A stretch of DNA of 5,029 nucleotides from an uncultured Sulfurovum sp. (GTDB lineage: Bacteria > Campylobacterota > Campylobacteria > Campylobacterales > Sulfurovaceae): NCBI GenBank assembly GCA_937938065.1, contig CALDBH010000046.1, forward strand, positions 1-5,029. The letters run 5' to 3'. Each line of letters starts with the position of its first letter. The stretch's first letter is position 1. Positions 1 through 5,029 of this stretch are shown in pieces. The notes under the pieces are model-generated. The model made no database searches, was not told the origin of the DNA, and worked only from the letters and a program-made list of their open reading frames with translations. Position numbers and translations under genes: made by a program.

Positions 1-202
1 GTGGTACTTAGAGGGTAGAGTTCCTCTTCATACACTTAGAGCTAAAATCGATTACGGTTTCGCTGAAGCACATACTACTTATGGAATCATTGGTATTAAA
101 GTTTGGATCTTCAAAGGTGAAGTTCTTGCTAAAGGTATCCAAGCTGAGCCACAAGAAGAGAAAAAAGGTGGTAGAAAGCCATCTAGAAAAAGAGGTGAAT
201 AA
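1..202 (+). CDS. rpsC: 30S ribosomal protein S3, C-terminal part (5' end outside window)
   Basis: Partial gene: only the last 66 codons and the TAA stop lie in the window, and the reading frame begins at base 2. The visible peptide contains [15 protein letters not shown], then [18 protein letters not shown], the hallmark of the S3 C-terminal domain. It ends in a charged Lys/Arg/Glu tail rich in KK, RK and RKRG. S3 sits on the head of the small subunit, at the mRNA entry channel, and contributes to mRNA unwinding by the ribosome (family knowledge). The gene ends two bases before the rplP start, and its last codons carry the purine-rich AGAGGTG that serves as the ribosome binding site for rplP. 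S3 followed directly by L16 and L29 is the standard S10-operon order. The identification is secure although the KH domain is not visible. Confidence 0.97.
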   Translation, partial: WYLEGRVPLHTLRAKIDYGFAEAHTTYGIIGIKVWIFKGEVLAKGIQAEPQEEKKGGRKPSRKRGE

Positions 203-204
203 TC

Positions 205-630
205 ATGCTAATGCCTAAAAGAACTAAATGGAGAAAGCAGATGAAAGGCCGTAACCGCGGTAAATCTTTCCACGGTAACAAAATTGAGTTTGGTGATATT
301 GCAGTCAAAGCTATTCAAGCTGGTAGAATCGATTCTAGACAGATCGAGGCTGCGCGTATCACTATGACTAGAAAAATTGCGAGAACAGGTAAAACTTGGA
401 TCAGAGTTTTCCCAGATAAGCCACTTACTGCTAAGCCACTTGAAACAAGAATGGGTAAAGGTAAAGGTGGTGTTGATAAATGGGTAATGAACATTAAGCC
501 AGGTAGAATTATTTTCGAAATGGCAGGCGTTGAAGAAACACTTGCAAGAGCAGCGTTAACACTTGCTATTCATAAATTGCCATTTAAGTGTAAAATTATC
601 ACTTTAAAGGATAGTAATGAACTATATTGA
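205..630 (+). CDS. rplP: 50S ribosomal protein L16
   Basis: L16 binds 23S rRNA near the A site and peptidyl-transferase centre and is needed for late 50S assembly. The 141-residue product starts with [11 protein letters not shown] and continues with GRNRG (about 15-19), RQIEAARI (45-52), [10 protein letters not shown] (64-73) and RMGKGKGGV (82-90), all diagnostic of L16. The arginine in RMGKGKG (R82) matches the position hydroxylated in E. coli L16; whether it is modified here cannot be told. The first ATG is chosen because the family begins ML.PKRTK, and AGAGGTG lies upstream at a suitable distance; the ATG two codons later is less likely. The protein is about five residues longer than E. 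coli L16. The extra C-terminal codons (ending NELY) overlap the start of rpmC by 14 bases. Its stop is TGA, the only non-TAA stop among the 13 stop codons in the window. Confidence 0.98.
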   Translation: MLMPKRTKWRKQMKGRNRGKSFHGNKIEFGDIAVKAIQAGRIDSRQIEAARITMTRKIARTGKTWIRVFPDKPLTAKPLETRMGKGKGGVDKWVMNIKPGRIIFEMAGVEETLARAALTLAIHKLPFKCKIITLKDSNELY

Positions 631-808
631 TTTAAAAGACAAAAGTGAAGCAGACCTTACAGCGATGCTTAAAGAGAAAAAACTTGAATTGTTTACATTG
701 AATGCAAAGCAAAAAACTATGCAACTTACAAACACTTCTGAGTTAAGAGTAGCGAAAAAAGATATCGCTAGAATTCAAACAGCATTAACTGCTGCTAGAT
801 CGAAGTAA
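617..808 (+). CDS. rpmC: 50S ribosomal protein L29
   Basis: L29 is a small two-helix protein at the polypeptide exit tunnel of the large subunit, beside L23, where trigger factor and SRP dock. The 63-residue product matches the family length. It has the usual pattern: an N-terminal Asp/Lys/Glu-rich segment ([10 protein letters not shown]), a leucine-spaced helix ([16 protein letters not shown]), then a second basic helix beginning [16 protein letters not shown]. The start ATG lies inside the end of rplP in another frame (14-base overlap). An AAAGG at 606-610 inside rplP is well placed as ribosome binding site, so rpmC is probably translated by ribosomes finishing rplP (inference). L29 sequences are poorly conserved; position between L16 and S17 makes the call firm. 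Confidence 0.96.
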   Translation: MNYIDLKDKSEADLTAMLKEKKLELFTLNAKQKTMQLTNTSELRVAKKDIARIQTALTAARSK

Positions 809-818
809 AGGGTCAGAC

Positions 819-1067
819 ATGCCAAAAAGACAAATAACTGGTACTGTGATTAAAAAGGCTGGAGAAAAAACTGCAACTGTTTTAGTTGAGAGAAGAGTAC
901 TTCACCCAAGATATCACAAGACTGTAAAAAGATTTAAAAAATATCTTATTCATGACGAGAAGAATGACATTAATGTTGGAGATACAGTGAGCGCTATCGA
1001 ATGTAGACCACTTTCAAAAACAAAAAGTTTCAGACTTCTTGAAATCGTGAAGAGAGGAGAAGTGTAA
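819..1067 (+). CDS. rpsQ: 30S ribosomal protein S17
   Basis: S17 is a primary 16S rRNA-binding protein with an OB fold that helps organise the 5' domain of the small subunit. The 82-residue product is of family length. It shows the expected blocks: [42 protein letters not shown] near the N-terminus, then [26 protein letters not shown], where GD.V.I.E.RPLSK.K.F is the S17 signature. AAAGGG at 807-812, overlapping the rpmC stop codon, sits six bases before the ATG. The stop codon overlaps the ATG of rplN by one base (TAATG), which suggests reinitiation coupling. An opposite-strand reading frame overlapping this end is a shadow. Confidence 0.98.
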   Translation: MPKRQITGTVIKKAGEKTATVLVERRVLHPRYHKTVKRFKKYLIHDEKNDINVGDTVSAIECRPLSKTKSFRLLEIVKRGEV

Positions 1068-1435
1068 TGATCCAAGGTTTTACTAGATTAAATGTAGCAG
1101 ATAACTCTGGTGCTAAAGAAATCATGTGTATCAAGGTTCTTGGTGGATCTAAAAGAAGATATGCATCAGTAGGTGACGTTATCGTTGCTTCTGTGAAAAA
1201 AGCACTTCCAACAGGAAAAGTGAAAAAAGGTAAGGTTGTTAAAGCAGTAGTTGTTAGAACTAAAAAAGAGATCCAGAGAGAAAATGGTTCACTTATTAGA
1301 TTTGATGACAATGCAGCAGTAATTATCGATGACAAAAAAGAACCAATAGGTACACGTATCTTTGGTCCTGTAAGTCGTGAAACAAGATATGCAGGTTTTA
1401 TGAAAATTGTATCACTTGCACCGGAGGTATGGTAA
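1067..1435 (+). CDS. rplN: 50S ribosomal protein L14
   Basis: L14 is a highly conserved large-subunit protein that contacts 16S rRNA helix 14 in an intersubunit bridge and is the docking site of the silencing factor RsfS (family knowledge). The 122-residue product begins [33 protein letters not shown], then has [28 protein letters not shown] and ends with [13 protein letters not shown]...[11 protein letters not shown]. This matches L14 almost end to end. A strong purine run, AGAGAGGAGAAG (about 1051-1062), precedes the start. Both ends are one-base TAATG overlaps, with rpsQ upstream and rplX downstream, so three consecutive genes are probably translationally coupled. The C-terminal Trp replaces the Leu/Val common in other bacteria, a minor difference. 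Confidence 0.99.
   Translation: MIQGFTRLNVADNSGAKEIMCIKVLGGSKRRYASVGDVIVASVKKALPTGKVKKGKVVKAVVVRTKKEIQRENGSLIRFDDNAAVIIDDKKEPIGTRIFGPVSRETRYAGFMKIVSLAPEVW
1423..1427 (+). promoter_or_regulatory. Shine-Dalgarno GGAGG that decides the rplX start
   Basis: A perfect GGAGG lies within the last codons of rplN. It is only one base from the ATG at 1429 but seven bases from the ATG at 1435. The second spacing is the productive one, so the start at 1435 is preferred. Confidence 0.85.
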
Positions 1436-1668
1436 TGGCAAAAACATTCAAAATCAAAAAAGGTGACCAGGTAATGGTTATCGCTGGTGATGACAAAGGT
1501 ACAGTTGGAGAAGTTCTTCAAGTACTTACTAAAAAAGATGCAGTGATCGTTGCAGGTTGTAAAACAGCTAAAAAAGCTGTAAAACCAAGCGAGCAAAACA
1601 AAGAGGGCGGATTTGCGAACAAAGAAATGCCAATCCACATCTCAAATGTAAAAAAAGTAGAGGGATAA
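1435..1668 (+). CDS. rplX: 50S ribosomal protein L24 (short form)
   Basis: L24 is one of the two assembly-initiator proteins of the large subunit, binding the 5' end of 23S rRNA. The product is 77 residues from the chosen start. It carries a KOW motif ([22 protein letters not shown], about 6-27) and ends [11 protein letters not shown]. An ATG two codons upstream (1429) is in frame but would leave only one base after the GGAGG. The ATG at 1435 has proper spacing, gives the family-typical MAK start, and forms a TAATG overlap with rplN like two other junctions here. E. coli L24 is 104 residues; this one stops just after the conserved SNV block and lacks the final quarter. Because the stop is followed four bases later by the rplE start, this is a short lineage form rather than a broken gene. 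Confidence 0.96.
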   Translation: MAKTFKIKKGDQVMVIAGDDKGTVGEVLQVLTKKDAVIVAGCKTAKKAVKPSEQNKEGGFANKEMPIHISNVKKVEG

Positions 1669-1672
1669 TCCT

Positions 1673-2218
1673 ATGAGTAGAATGAAGCAAAAGTACAATG
1701 ACATCGTTCCTGCACTCAGAGAAGAGTGTGGGATTGCAAACCCGATGCAGACTCCTAAGCTTGAAAAGATAGTTATCTCTGTTGGTGCTGGTGAAGAGGG
1801 TAGAGACAACAAACTCATCGCTAACATGGCTGACACTATCTCACTTATCGCAGGTCAAAAAGCGGTAGTTGTTATGGCTAGAAAATCTGTTGCAGGTTTT
1901 AAAGCTAGAGAAGGTGCTCCAACAGGTATTAGAGTAACACTTAGAGGTGACAATATGTATAACTTCTTTGACAAACTCGTATCTATTGCTCTTCCAAGAG
2001 TAAAAGACTTTAGAGGTACACCAAGAAAAGGTTTTGACGGACGTGGTAACTATAACTTCGGTCTTCAAGAGCAATTGATGTTCCCAGAAGTTGAATTTGA
2101 CAAAGTGATCAAAACACACGGTATGAACATTACGATCGTAACGAGTACTGAAAATGATAAAGATGGGTTCATGCTTTTAGAAAAGCTTGGCATGCCTTTC
2201 GCTAAAGGGAGAAACTAA
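1673..2218 (+). CDS. rplE: 50S ribosomal protein L5
   Basis: L5 binds 5S rRNA with L18 and, in the central protuberance, contacts P-site tRNA and the S13 bridge. The 181-residue product is close to the usual 179. It shows the N-terminal [11 protein letters not shown] segment and [13 protein letters not shown] (28-40). These are followed by [20 protein letters not shown] (61-80), [12 protein letters not shown] (81-92), and [10 protein letters not shown] (106-115) leading into [14 protein letters not shown] (121-134). The C-terminal [10 protein letters not shown] is also typical. The first ATG has TAGAGGGA about eight bases upstream; an ATG three codons in is a weaker alternative. The gene ends in a TAATG overlap with rpsN. 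Of its twelve arginine codons eleven are AGA and one is CGT. In E. coli the spc operon is repressed by S8 binding near this gene's start; no convincing S8-site mimic is visible here. Confidence 0.99.
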   Translation: MSRMKQKYNDIVPALREECGIANPMQTPKLEKIVISVGAGEEGRDNKLIANMADTISLIAGQKAVVVMARKSVAGFKAREGAPTGIRVTLRGDNMYNFFDKLVSIALPRVKDFRGTPRKGFDGRGNYNFGLQEQLMFPEVEFDKVIKTHGMNITIVTSTENDKDGFMLLEKLGMPFAKGRN

Positions 2219-2403
2219 TGGCTAAGAAATCAATGATTGCTAAGCAGAAGAGAGCACCAAAATTCTCTACTCAAGCATATACAAGATGTAACATTTGTGG
2301 TAGACCTCACTCAGTATATAAAGACTTTGGTCTTTGTCGTGTGTGTTTAAGAAAAATGGCCAACGAAGGTCTTATCCCTGGCATGCGCAAAGCAAGCTGG
2401 TAA
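2218..2403 (+). CDS. rpsN: 30S ribosomal protein S14, zinc-binding short type
   Basis: S14 is in the head of the small subunit near the A site and binds 16S rRNA late in assembly. The 61-residue product has two CxxC pairs, CNIC (C24, C27) and CRVC (C40, C43), spaced to hold one zinc ion, and ends with the family signature [17 protein letters not shown]. This is the zinc-containing (C+) form, about 61 residues. The zinc-free form of E. coli and most other proteobacteria is about 100 residues. The gene starts within the rplE stop (TAATG) with AAAGGGAGA just upstream. The next gene's Shine-Dalgarno begins in its own stop codon (TAAGGAG). Any zinc-free paralogue elsewhere in the genome cannot be judged from this window. 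Some authors name this form rpsZ. Confidence 0.98.
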   Translation: MAKKSMIAKQKRAPKFSTQAYTRCNICGRPHSVYKDFGLCRVCLRKMANEGLIPGMRKASW

Positions 2404-2407
2404 GGAG
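2402..2407 (+). promoter_or_regulatory. Shine-Dalgarno AAGGAG overlapping the rpsN stop codon, selecting the rpsH start
   Basis: AAGGAG starts in the TAA of rpsN. It is nine bases from the ATG at 2417 and twelve from the adjacent in-frame ATG at 2420, which favours the first of the tandem start codons for rpsH. Confidence 0.75.
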
Positions 2408-2416
2408 AATTAAAAG

Positions 2417-2812
2417 ATGATGACAGACATAATTGCAGACTCTCTTACTCGTATAAGAAATGCTGCGCAAAGAAGACTAGACGTAACAACACTTCTTCAC
2501 TCTAAAACGATTGAAGCAACCGTATCTATTTTTGTAGATAAAGGTTACCTTGAGAGTTTCAAAGTAAAAGAAGATGGAAACAAAAAAACAATTAAAGTAG
2601 TTCTTAAATATGATGAGAATGAAAAAAGCGTGATCAATGAGATCAAAAAAATCTCTAAGCCTGGTAGACGTGTTCACCAAGGTAAAGATGATATTAGAAC
2701 ATTTAAAAATGGTTACGGTACTTTGGTTGTTTCGACAAGCCAGGGTGTTATTGCTAATGATGAAGCGTTTAAACGTGGAATCGGTGGCGAAGTAATCTGT
2801 AGTATTTGGTAA
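2417..2812 (+). CDS. rpsH: 30S ribosomal protein S8
   Basis: S8 is a primary binding protein of the central domain of 16S rRNA (helix 21). In E. coli it represses the spc operon by binding its mRNA. The 131-residue product begins [16 protein letters not shown], the classic D.I.D.LTRIRN opening. It has SKPGRRVH (80-87) in the middle and ends with [12 protein letters not shown] (104-115), then [11 protein letters not shown]. The STS.G motif and C-terminal GGE...W belong to the rRNA-binding C-terminal domain. Two ATGs are adjacent. The first is chosen on Shine-Dalgarno spacing and because relatives as I recall them have one residue between Met and the (N/T)DI block. The stop TAA opens the next gene's Shine-Dalgarno. 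Confidence 0.98.
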   Translation: MMTDIIADSLTRIRNAAQRRLDVTTLLHSKTIEATVSIFVDKGYLESFKVKEDGNKKTIKVVLKYDENEKSVINEIKKISKPGRRVHQGKDDIRTFKNGYGTLVVSTSQGVIANDEAFKRGIGGEVICSIW

Positions 2813-2821
2813 GGAATAAAG

Positions 2822-3358
2822 ATGTCAAGAATAGGAAAAAGACCAGTAACTGTGGCAAGTGGTATTGAAGTATCACTAGACGGTACGACTCTCGTGGCTA
2901 AAAAAGGCAATCTTGAAAAAAGACTTGAAACTCATGGTAGAGTTGGAATCAGTATTGATGGTTCAGAAGTGACTTTTGAAAGAATAGGTGATGAAAAACA
3001 AGATGCAGCGTTCTGGGGAACATACAGAGCACTCTTCAACAACATTATTATTGGTTTAGATAAAGGTTATACTAAATCTTTAGAGATCAATGGTGTTGGT
3101 TATAGAGCAGCTGTTAAAGGTAAAGTACTTAACCTTCAATTGGGTCACTCACATGACATTAATTTCGATATCCCTGAGGGACTTGAAATTAAAGTTGAAA
3201 AAAATATCGTTACTATTAATGGTACTGATAAACAAGCAGTTGGTCAAGCCGCTGCTGAGATTAGAGATTTCAGACCACCAGAGCCGTATAAAGGTAAAGG
3301 TGTGAAGTATACTGATGAAGTGATCATCAGAAAAGCTGGTAAAGCAGCTGGTAAGTAA
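2822..3358 (+). CDS. rplF: 50S ribosomal protein L6
   Basis: L6 lies near the factor-binding (GTPase) region and the sarcin-ricin loop of the large subunit and consists of two similar alpha/beta domains. The 178-residue length is normal. The N-terminus MSRIGKRPV is typical. Other recognised blocks are [35 protein letters not shown] (66-100), LQLGHSH (105-111), [15 protein letters not shown] (134-148) and the near-invariant [11 protein letters not shown] (153-163). AAGGA at 2811-2815, overlapping the rpsH stop, stands six bases from the ATG. The tail after TDEVIIRK is a short Ala/Gly/Lys stretch. A 71-codon frame inside it on the same strand is a shadow with no separate ribosome binding site of note. 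Confidence 0.99.
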   Translation: MSRIGKRPVTVASGIEVSLDGTTLVAKKGNLEKRLETHGRVGISIDGSEVTFERIGDEKQDAAFWGTYRALFNNIIIGLDKGYTKSLEINGVGYRAAVKGKVLNLQLGHSHDINFDIPEGLEIKVEKNIVTINGTDKQAVGQAAAEIRDFRPPEPYKGKGVKYTDEVIIRKAGKAAGK

Positions 3359-3368
3359 GGAGCGGTAG

Positions 3369-3725
3369 ATGTTAAAAAGTATTCAAAAAAGAAAAAATAA
3401 ACTTCGCGCTCAAAGAAAAGCCAGAGTAAGAGGTAAGATCTTCGGTACAGATACATTGCCAAGATTGACTATATATAAGTCAAACAAGCACTTTTATGCT
3501 CAAGCGATTAATGACACTACTGGTACTACACTTGCTTCTGCTGATGGTAGAAAACTTGGTCTTAAAGTAAACCAGGAAGATGTAAAAAAAGTAGCTGCTG
3601 AGATGGCTAAAAACCTTGCTTCTAAAAACATTGAAACTGTTGTTTTCGACAGAAATGGTTACCTTTACCACGGTGTTGTTGCGTCATTTGCTGATGCACT
3701 TAGAGAAGCCGGAATCAAGTTTTAA
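3369..3725 (+). CDS. rplR: 50S ribosomal protein L18
   Basis: L18 binds 5S rRNA together with L5 and helps anchor it in the central protuberance. The 118-residue product has the expected strongly basic N-terminus ([19 protein letters not shown]). It continues with [19 protein letters not shown] (31-49) and GTTLASADG (52-60), and ends [28 protein letters not shown] (91-118), the strongest family signature. AAGGAG (3357-3362) is built on the rplF stop codon, six bases before the ATG. Its own stop begins the rpsE Shine-Dalgarno. L6-L18-S5 order is the canonical spc arrangement. Confidence 0.99.
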   Translation: MLKSIQKRKNKLRAQRKARVRGKIFGTDTLPRLTIYKSNKHFYAQAINDTTGTTLASADGRKLGLKVNQEDVKKVAAEMAKNLASKNIETVVFDRNGYLYHGVVASFADALREAGIKF

Positions 3726-3728
3726 GGA
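3724..3728 (+). promoter_or_regulatory. Shine-Dalgarno AAGGA overlapping the rplR stop, bearing on the rpsE start
   Basis: AAGGA is three bases from the ATG at 3732 and six from the adjacent in-frame ATG at 3735. The six-base spacing equals that of rplF and rplO, so the second ATG is favoured. Confidence 0.7.
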
Positions 3729-3734
3729 ATCATG

Positions 3735-4175
3735 ATGGAAGAAATAGAAAAAGAATTTGAAGAAGTAATCGTTAATATCGGTCGTGTTACTAAAGTTGTT
3801 AAGGGTGGTAGAAGATTTAGATTTACTGCACTTGTAGTTATCGGTGACAGAAACGGTACAGTTGGATATGGATTTGGTAAAGCTAAAGAAGTTCCTGATG
3901 CGATTAAAAAAGCGGTTGATGATGCTCACAAAAACCTTGTGAAAGTAAACATCAAAGGTACAACTATCGCTCATGATATTGAGCACAAATTCAACGCAAG
4001 TAGAATCGTGCTTAGACCAGCGAGTGAAGGTACAGGTGTTATCGCCGGTGGTGCTGCTAGACCAGTACTTGAGCTTGCAGGGGTAAAAGATGTCCTTTCA
4101 AAATCAATCGGTTCTAACAACCCAAATAACCTAGTAAGAGCGACAATCCAAGCACTTACTAGAATTAAAGCGTAA
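3735..4175 (+). CDS. rpsE: 30S ribosomal protein S5 (short C-terminus)
   Basis: S5 is at the back of the small subunit near the mRNA entrance, affects decoding accuracy, and is the site of spectinomycin-resistance changes in E. coli. From the chosen start it is 146 residues (147 if the tandem ATG at 3732 is used). It shows the N-terminal dsRBD-like domain [43 protein letters not shown] (18-60). The C-terminal domain follows with [44 protein letters not shown]. The VKGGR loop associated with spectinomycin resistance appears wild type. It ends soon after [10 protein letters not shown], without the roughly 20-residue tail of E. coli S5 (about 167 residues). The next gene is L15, not L30: the gap to rplO is only ten bases. 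Confidence 0.98.
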   Translation: MEEIEKEFEEVIVNIGRVTKVVKGGRRFRFTALVVIGDRNGTVGYGFGKAKEVPDAIKKAVDDAHKNLVKVNIKGTTIAHDIEHKFNASRIVLRPASEGTGVIAGGAARPVLELAGVKDVLSKSIGSNNPNNLVRATIQALTRIKA

Positions 4176-4185
4176 GGGGTAAAGT

Positions 4186-4584
4186 ATGGGTTTACATAAT
4201 TTACAACCTGCTCCAGGTTCAACTCGTAACAGAAAAAGAGTTGGTCGTGGTCAGGGTTCAGGAACAGGTAAAACAGCTGGACGTGGTCAAAAAGGTCAAA
4301 AGTCTAGATCTGGTTACAGTAGAAAAAGAGGTTTTGAAGGTGGTCAAATGCCACTTTACAAAAGATTACCTAAAATCGGTTTTACTTCTGCAGTTGAAAA
4401 ACCATATGTGATCAATGTAGAAAAAATCAAAGCAATCGCTGAACTTTCTGAGATTACTCTTGAGACGATCAAGTCAGTTCATAAATTACAAAAAAATGTA
4501 ACAAAAGTGAAGTTGATTGGTGTATCTGCAAAAGATCTTGCAGCTAAAATCAAAGACGACGCTGTTACAACAAGCGGAAAATAA
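4186..4584 (+). CDS. rplO: 50S ribosomal protein L15 (short C-terminus)
   Basis: L15 is an early-to-middle large-subunit assembly protein with a long glycine- and arginine-rich N-terminal extension that threads into 23S rRNA. The 132-residue product begins [41 protein letters not shown], the diagnostic glycine/arginine-rich arm (roughly residues 17-50). It then has the [16 protein letters not shown] block. The C-terminal globular part (ITLETIKS..., VTKVKLIGV) is recognisable. It is about twelve residues shorter than E. coli L15 because the end region (VRGLRVTKGA... in E. coli) is reduced. AAGGGG (4174-4179), overlapping the rpsE stop, lies six bases before the start. The stop is two bases before secY. 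Confidence 0.98.
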   Translation: MGLHNLQPAPGSTRNRKRVGRGQGSGTGKTAGRGQKGQKSRSGYSRKRGFEGGQMPLYKRLPKIGFTSAVEKPYVINVEKIKAIAELSEITLETIKSVHKLQKNVTKVKLIGVSAKDLAAKIKDDAVTTSGK

Positions 4585-4586
4585 TT

Positions 4587-5029
4587 ATGGGCAATGCTTT
4601 AACTCAAAAAATCCTGATCACATTGGGATTCCTTTTTGCGTACAGAGTTTTAGCCTATATCCCAACTCCAGGTGTTGATTTGAATGTTATCAAAGAGTTC
4701 TTTGATAGCAACACAAACAACGCCCTTGGGCTAATGAATATGTTCTCTGGTAATGCCGTTGAACGTTTAAGTATCATCTCTTTAGGTATCATGCCTTATA
4801 TTACTGCTTCCATCGTTATGGAACTTCTTGCAGCAACTTTCCCAGCACTTGGTCAAATGAAAAAAGAACGTGACGGTATGCAGAAATATATGCAGATCAT
4901 TCGTTATTTCACTATTTTTATTACTGTAGTACAAGCTATTGGTGTATCTATGGGACTTCAAAGTATGACAGGTAGAGCAGGGCAGAGTGCAGTGATGATA
5001 GATCCTACGATGTTTACAGTGATTACTAC
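4587..5029 (+). CDS. secY: Preprotein translocase channel subunit SecY, N-terminal part (3' end outside window)
   Basis: SecY forms the membrane channel for Sec-dependent secretion and membrane-protein insertion with SecE and SecG. The frame stays open to the window end, so only 147 codons plus two bases are seen. Translation from the ATG gives MGNALTQKILITLGFLFAYR, a first membrane helix (about 7-26) followed by IPTPGVD (25-31). Next come the plug-region block NNALGLMNMFSGNAVERLSIISLGIMPYITASIVMELL (44-81, including helix 2), the cytosolic loop KKERDGMQKYMQ (92-103) and helix 3 (about 104-123). These are unmistakable SecY blocks. The N-terminal cytosolic segment before helix 1 is much shorter than in E. 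coli, as in Campylobacterota as I recall them. The ribosome binding site is weak (GCGGAAA, 4575-4580 region, about eight bases upstream), so translation may depend on coupling to rplO, which ends two bases before (inference). Confidence 0.97.
   Translation, partial: MGNALTQKILITLGFLFAYRVLAYIPTPGVDLNVIKEFFDSNTNNALGLMNMFSGNAVERLSIISLGIMPYITASIVMELLAATFPALGQMKKERDGMQKYMQIIRYFTIFITVVQAIGVSMGLQSMTGRAGQSAVMIDPTMFTVIT

Noticed and set aside
1030..1638. Long opposite-strand reading frame of 202 codons across rplN and rplX
   Set aside because: It lies opposite two unmistakable ribosomal genes, its product resembles no known protein and has the Phe/Ser/Thr-rich make-up of an antisense shadow, and no ribosome binding site or promoter is evident.
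1658..1677. Small palindrome GGATAATCC at the rplX/rplE junction as a possible S8 operator like that of the E. coli spc operon
   Set aside because: Four paired bases with a one-base loop cannot form a stable hairpin, and the bulged helix of the S8 target is not recognisable.
3090..3305. Same-strand 71-codon frame inside rplF
   Set aside because: It lies entirely within the conserved L6 gene in another frame, with Leu/Lys-rich low-information sequence.
1642..4222. Other opposite-strand frames (1642-1836, 1841-2119, 2477-2680, 2713-2910, 3244-3462, 3480-3671, 3684-3986, 3971-4222)
   Set aside because: All are antisense to well-identified genes and have shadow-like composition, with no independent support.
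4584..4600. Possible terminator or promoter between rplO and secY
   Set aside because: Only two bases separate the genes and no GC-rich hairpin with a T run or clear -10/-35 pair is present.
1..5029. A previously undescribed system, mobile element or CRISPR in the window
   Set aside because: Every gene is a recognised member of the S10/spc cluster in canonical order, gaps are 13 bases or less, and no repeats or foreign-looking segments are seen.

Overview
This window is an ordinary stretch of a bacterial ribosomal-protein superoperon: the end of the S10 cluster followed by the spc cluster. All genes are on the + strand in the order rpsC (3' end), rplP, rpmC, rpsQ, rplN, rplX, rplE, rpsN, rpsH, rplF, rplR, rpsE, rplO, secY (5' end). 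The DNA is AT-rich and arginine is mostly encoded by AGA. There is no L30 gene (rpmD) between rpsE and rplO, S14 is the short four-cysteine zinc type, L24, S5 and L15 have shortened C-termini, and SecY begins almost directly with its first membrane helix. Together these point to a Campylobacterota (Epsilonproteobacteria) member. A Sulfurovum/Sulfurimonas-like free-living lineage is my best guess, but genus level is inference.

Layout: positions 1-1668 hold the S10-cluster tail and early spc genes (S3 end, L16, L29, S17, L14, L24). Positions 1673-2812 hold L5, S14 and S8, and 2822-4584 hold L6, L18, S5 and L15. From 4587 to the window end is the start of SecY, the translocon channel. The genes are packed with at most 13 bases between them. 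Several overlap: TAATG junctions at 1065-1069, 1433-1437 and 2216-2220, and a 14-base overlap of rplP with rpmC. At most other junctions the stop codon TAA is itself the first part of the next gene's Shine-Dalgarno sequence. No promoter, terminator, RNA gene, repeat, CRISPR or mobile element is visible, and no stretch of 300 bases lacks a gene.

The products work together: ribosomal proteins of both subunits are made in matched amounts from one mRNA, and the same transcript continues into the membrane channel that docks to the ribosome exit tunnel. I see no evidence of an undescribed system. The findings are modest points on start sites, lineage-specific gene loss and the translational-coupling layout.
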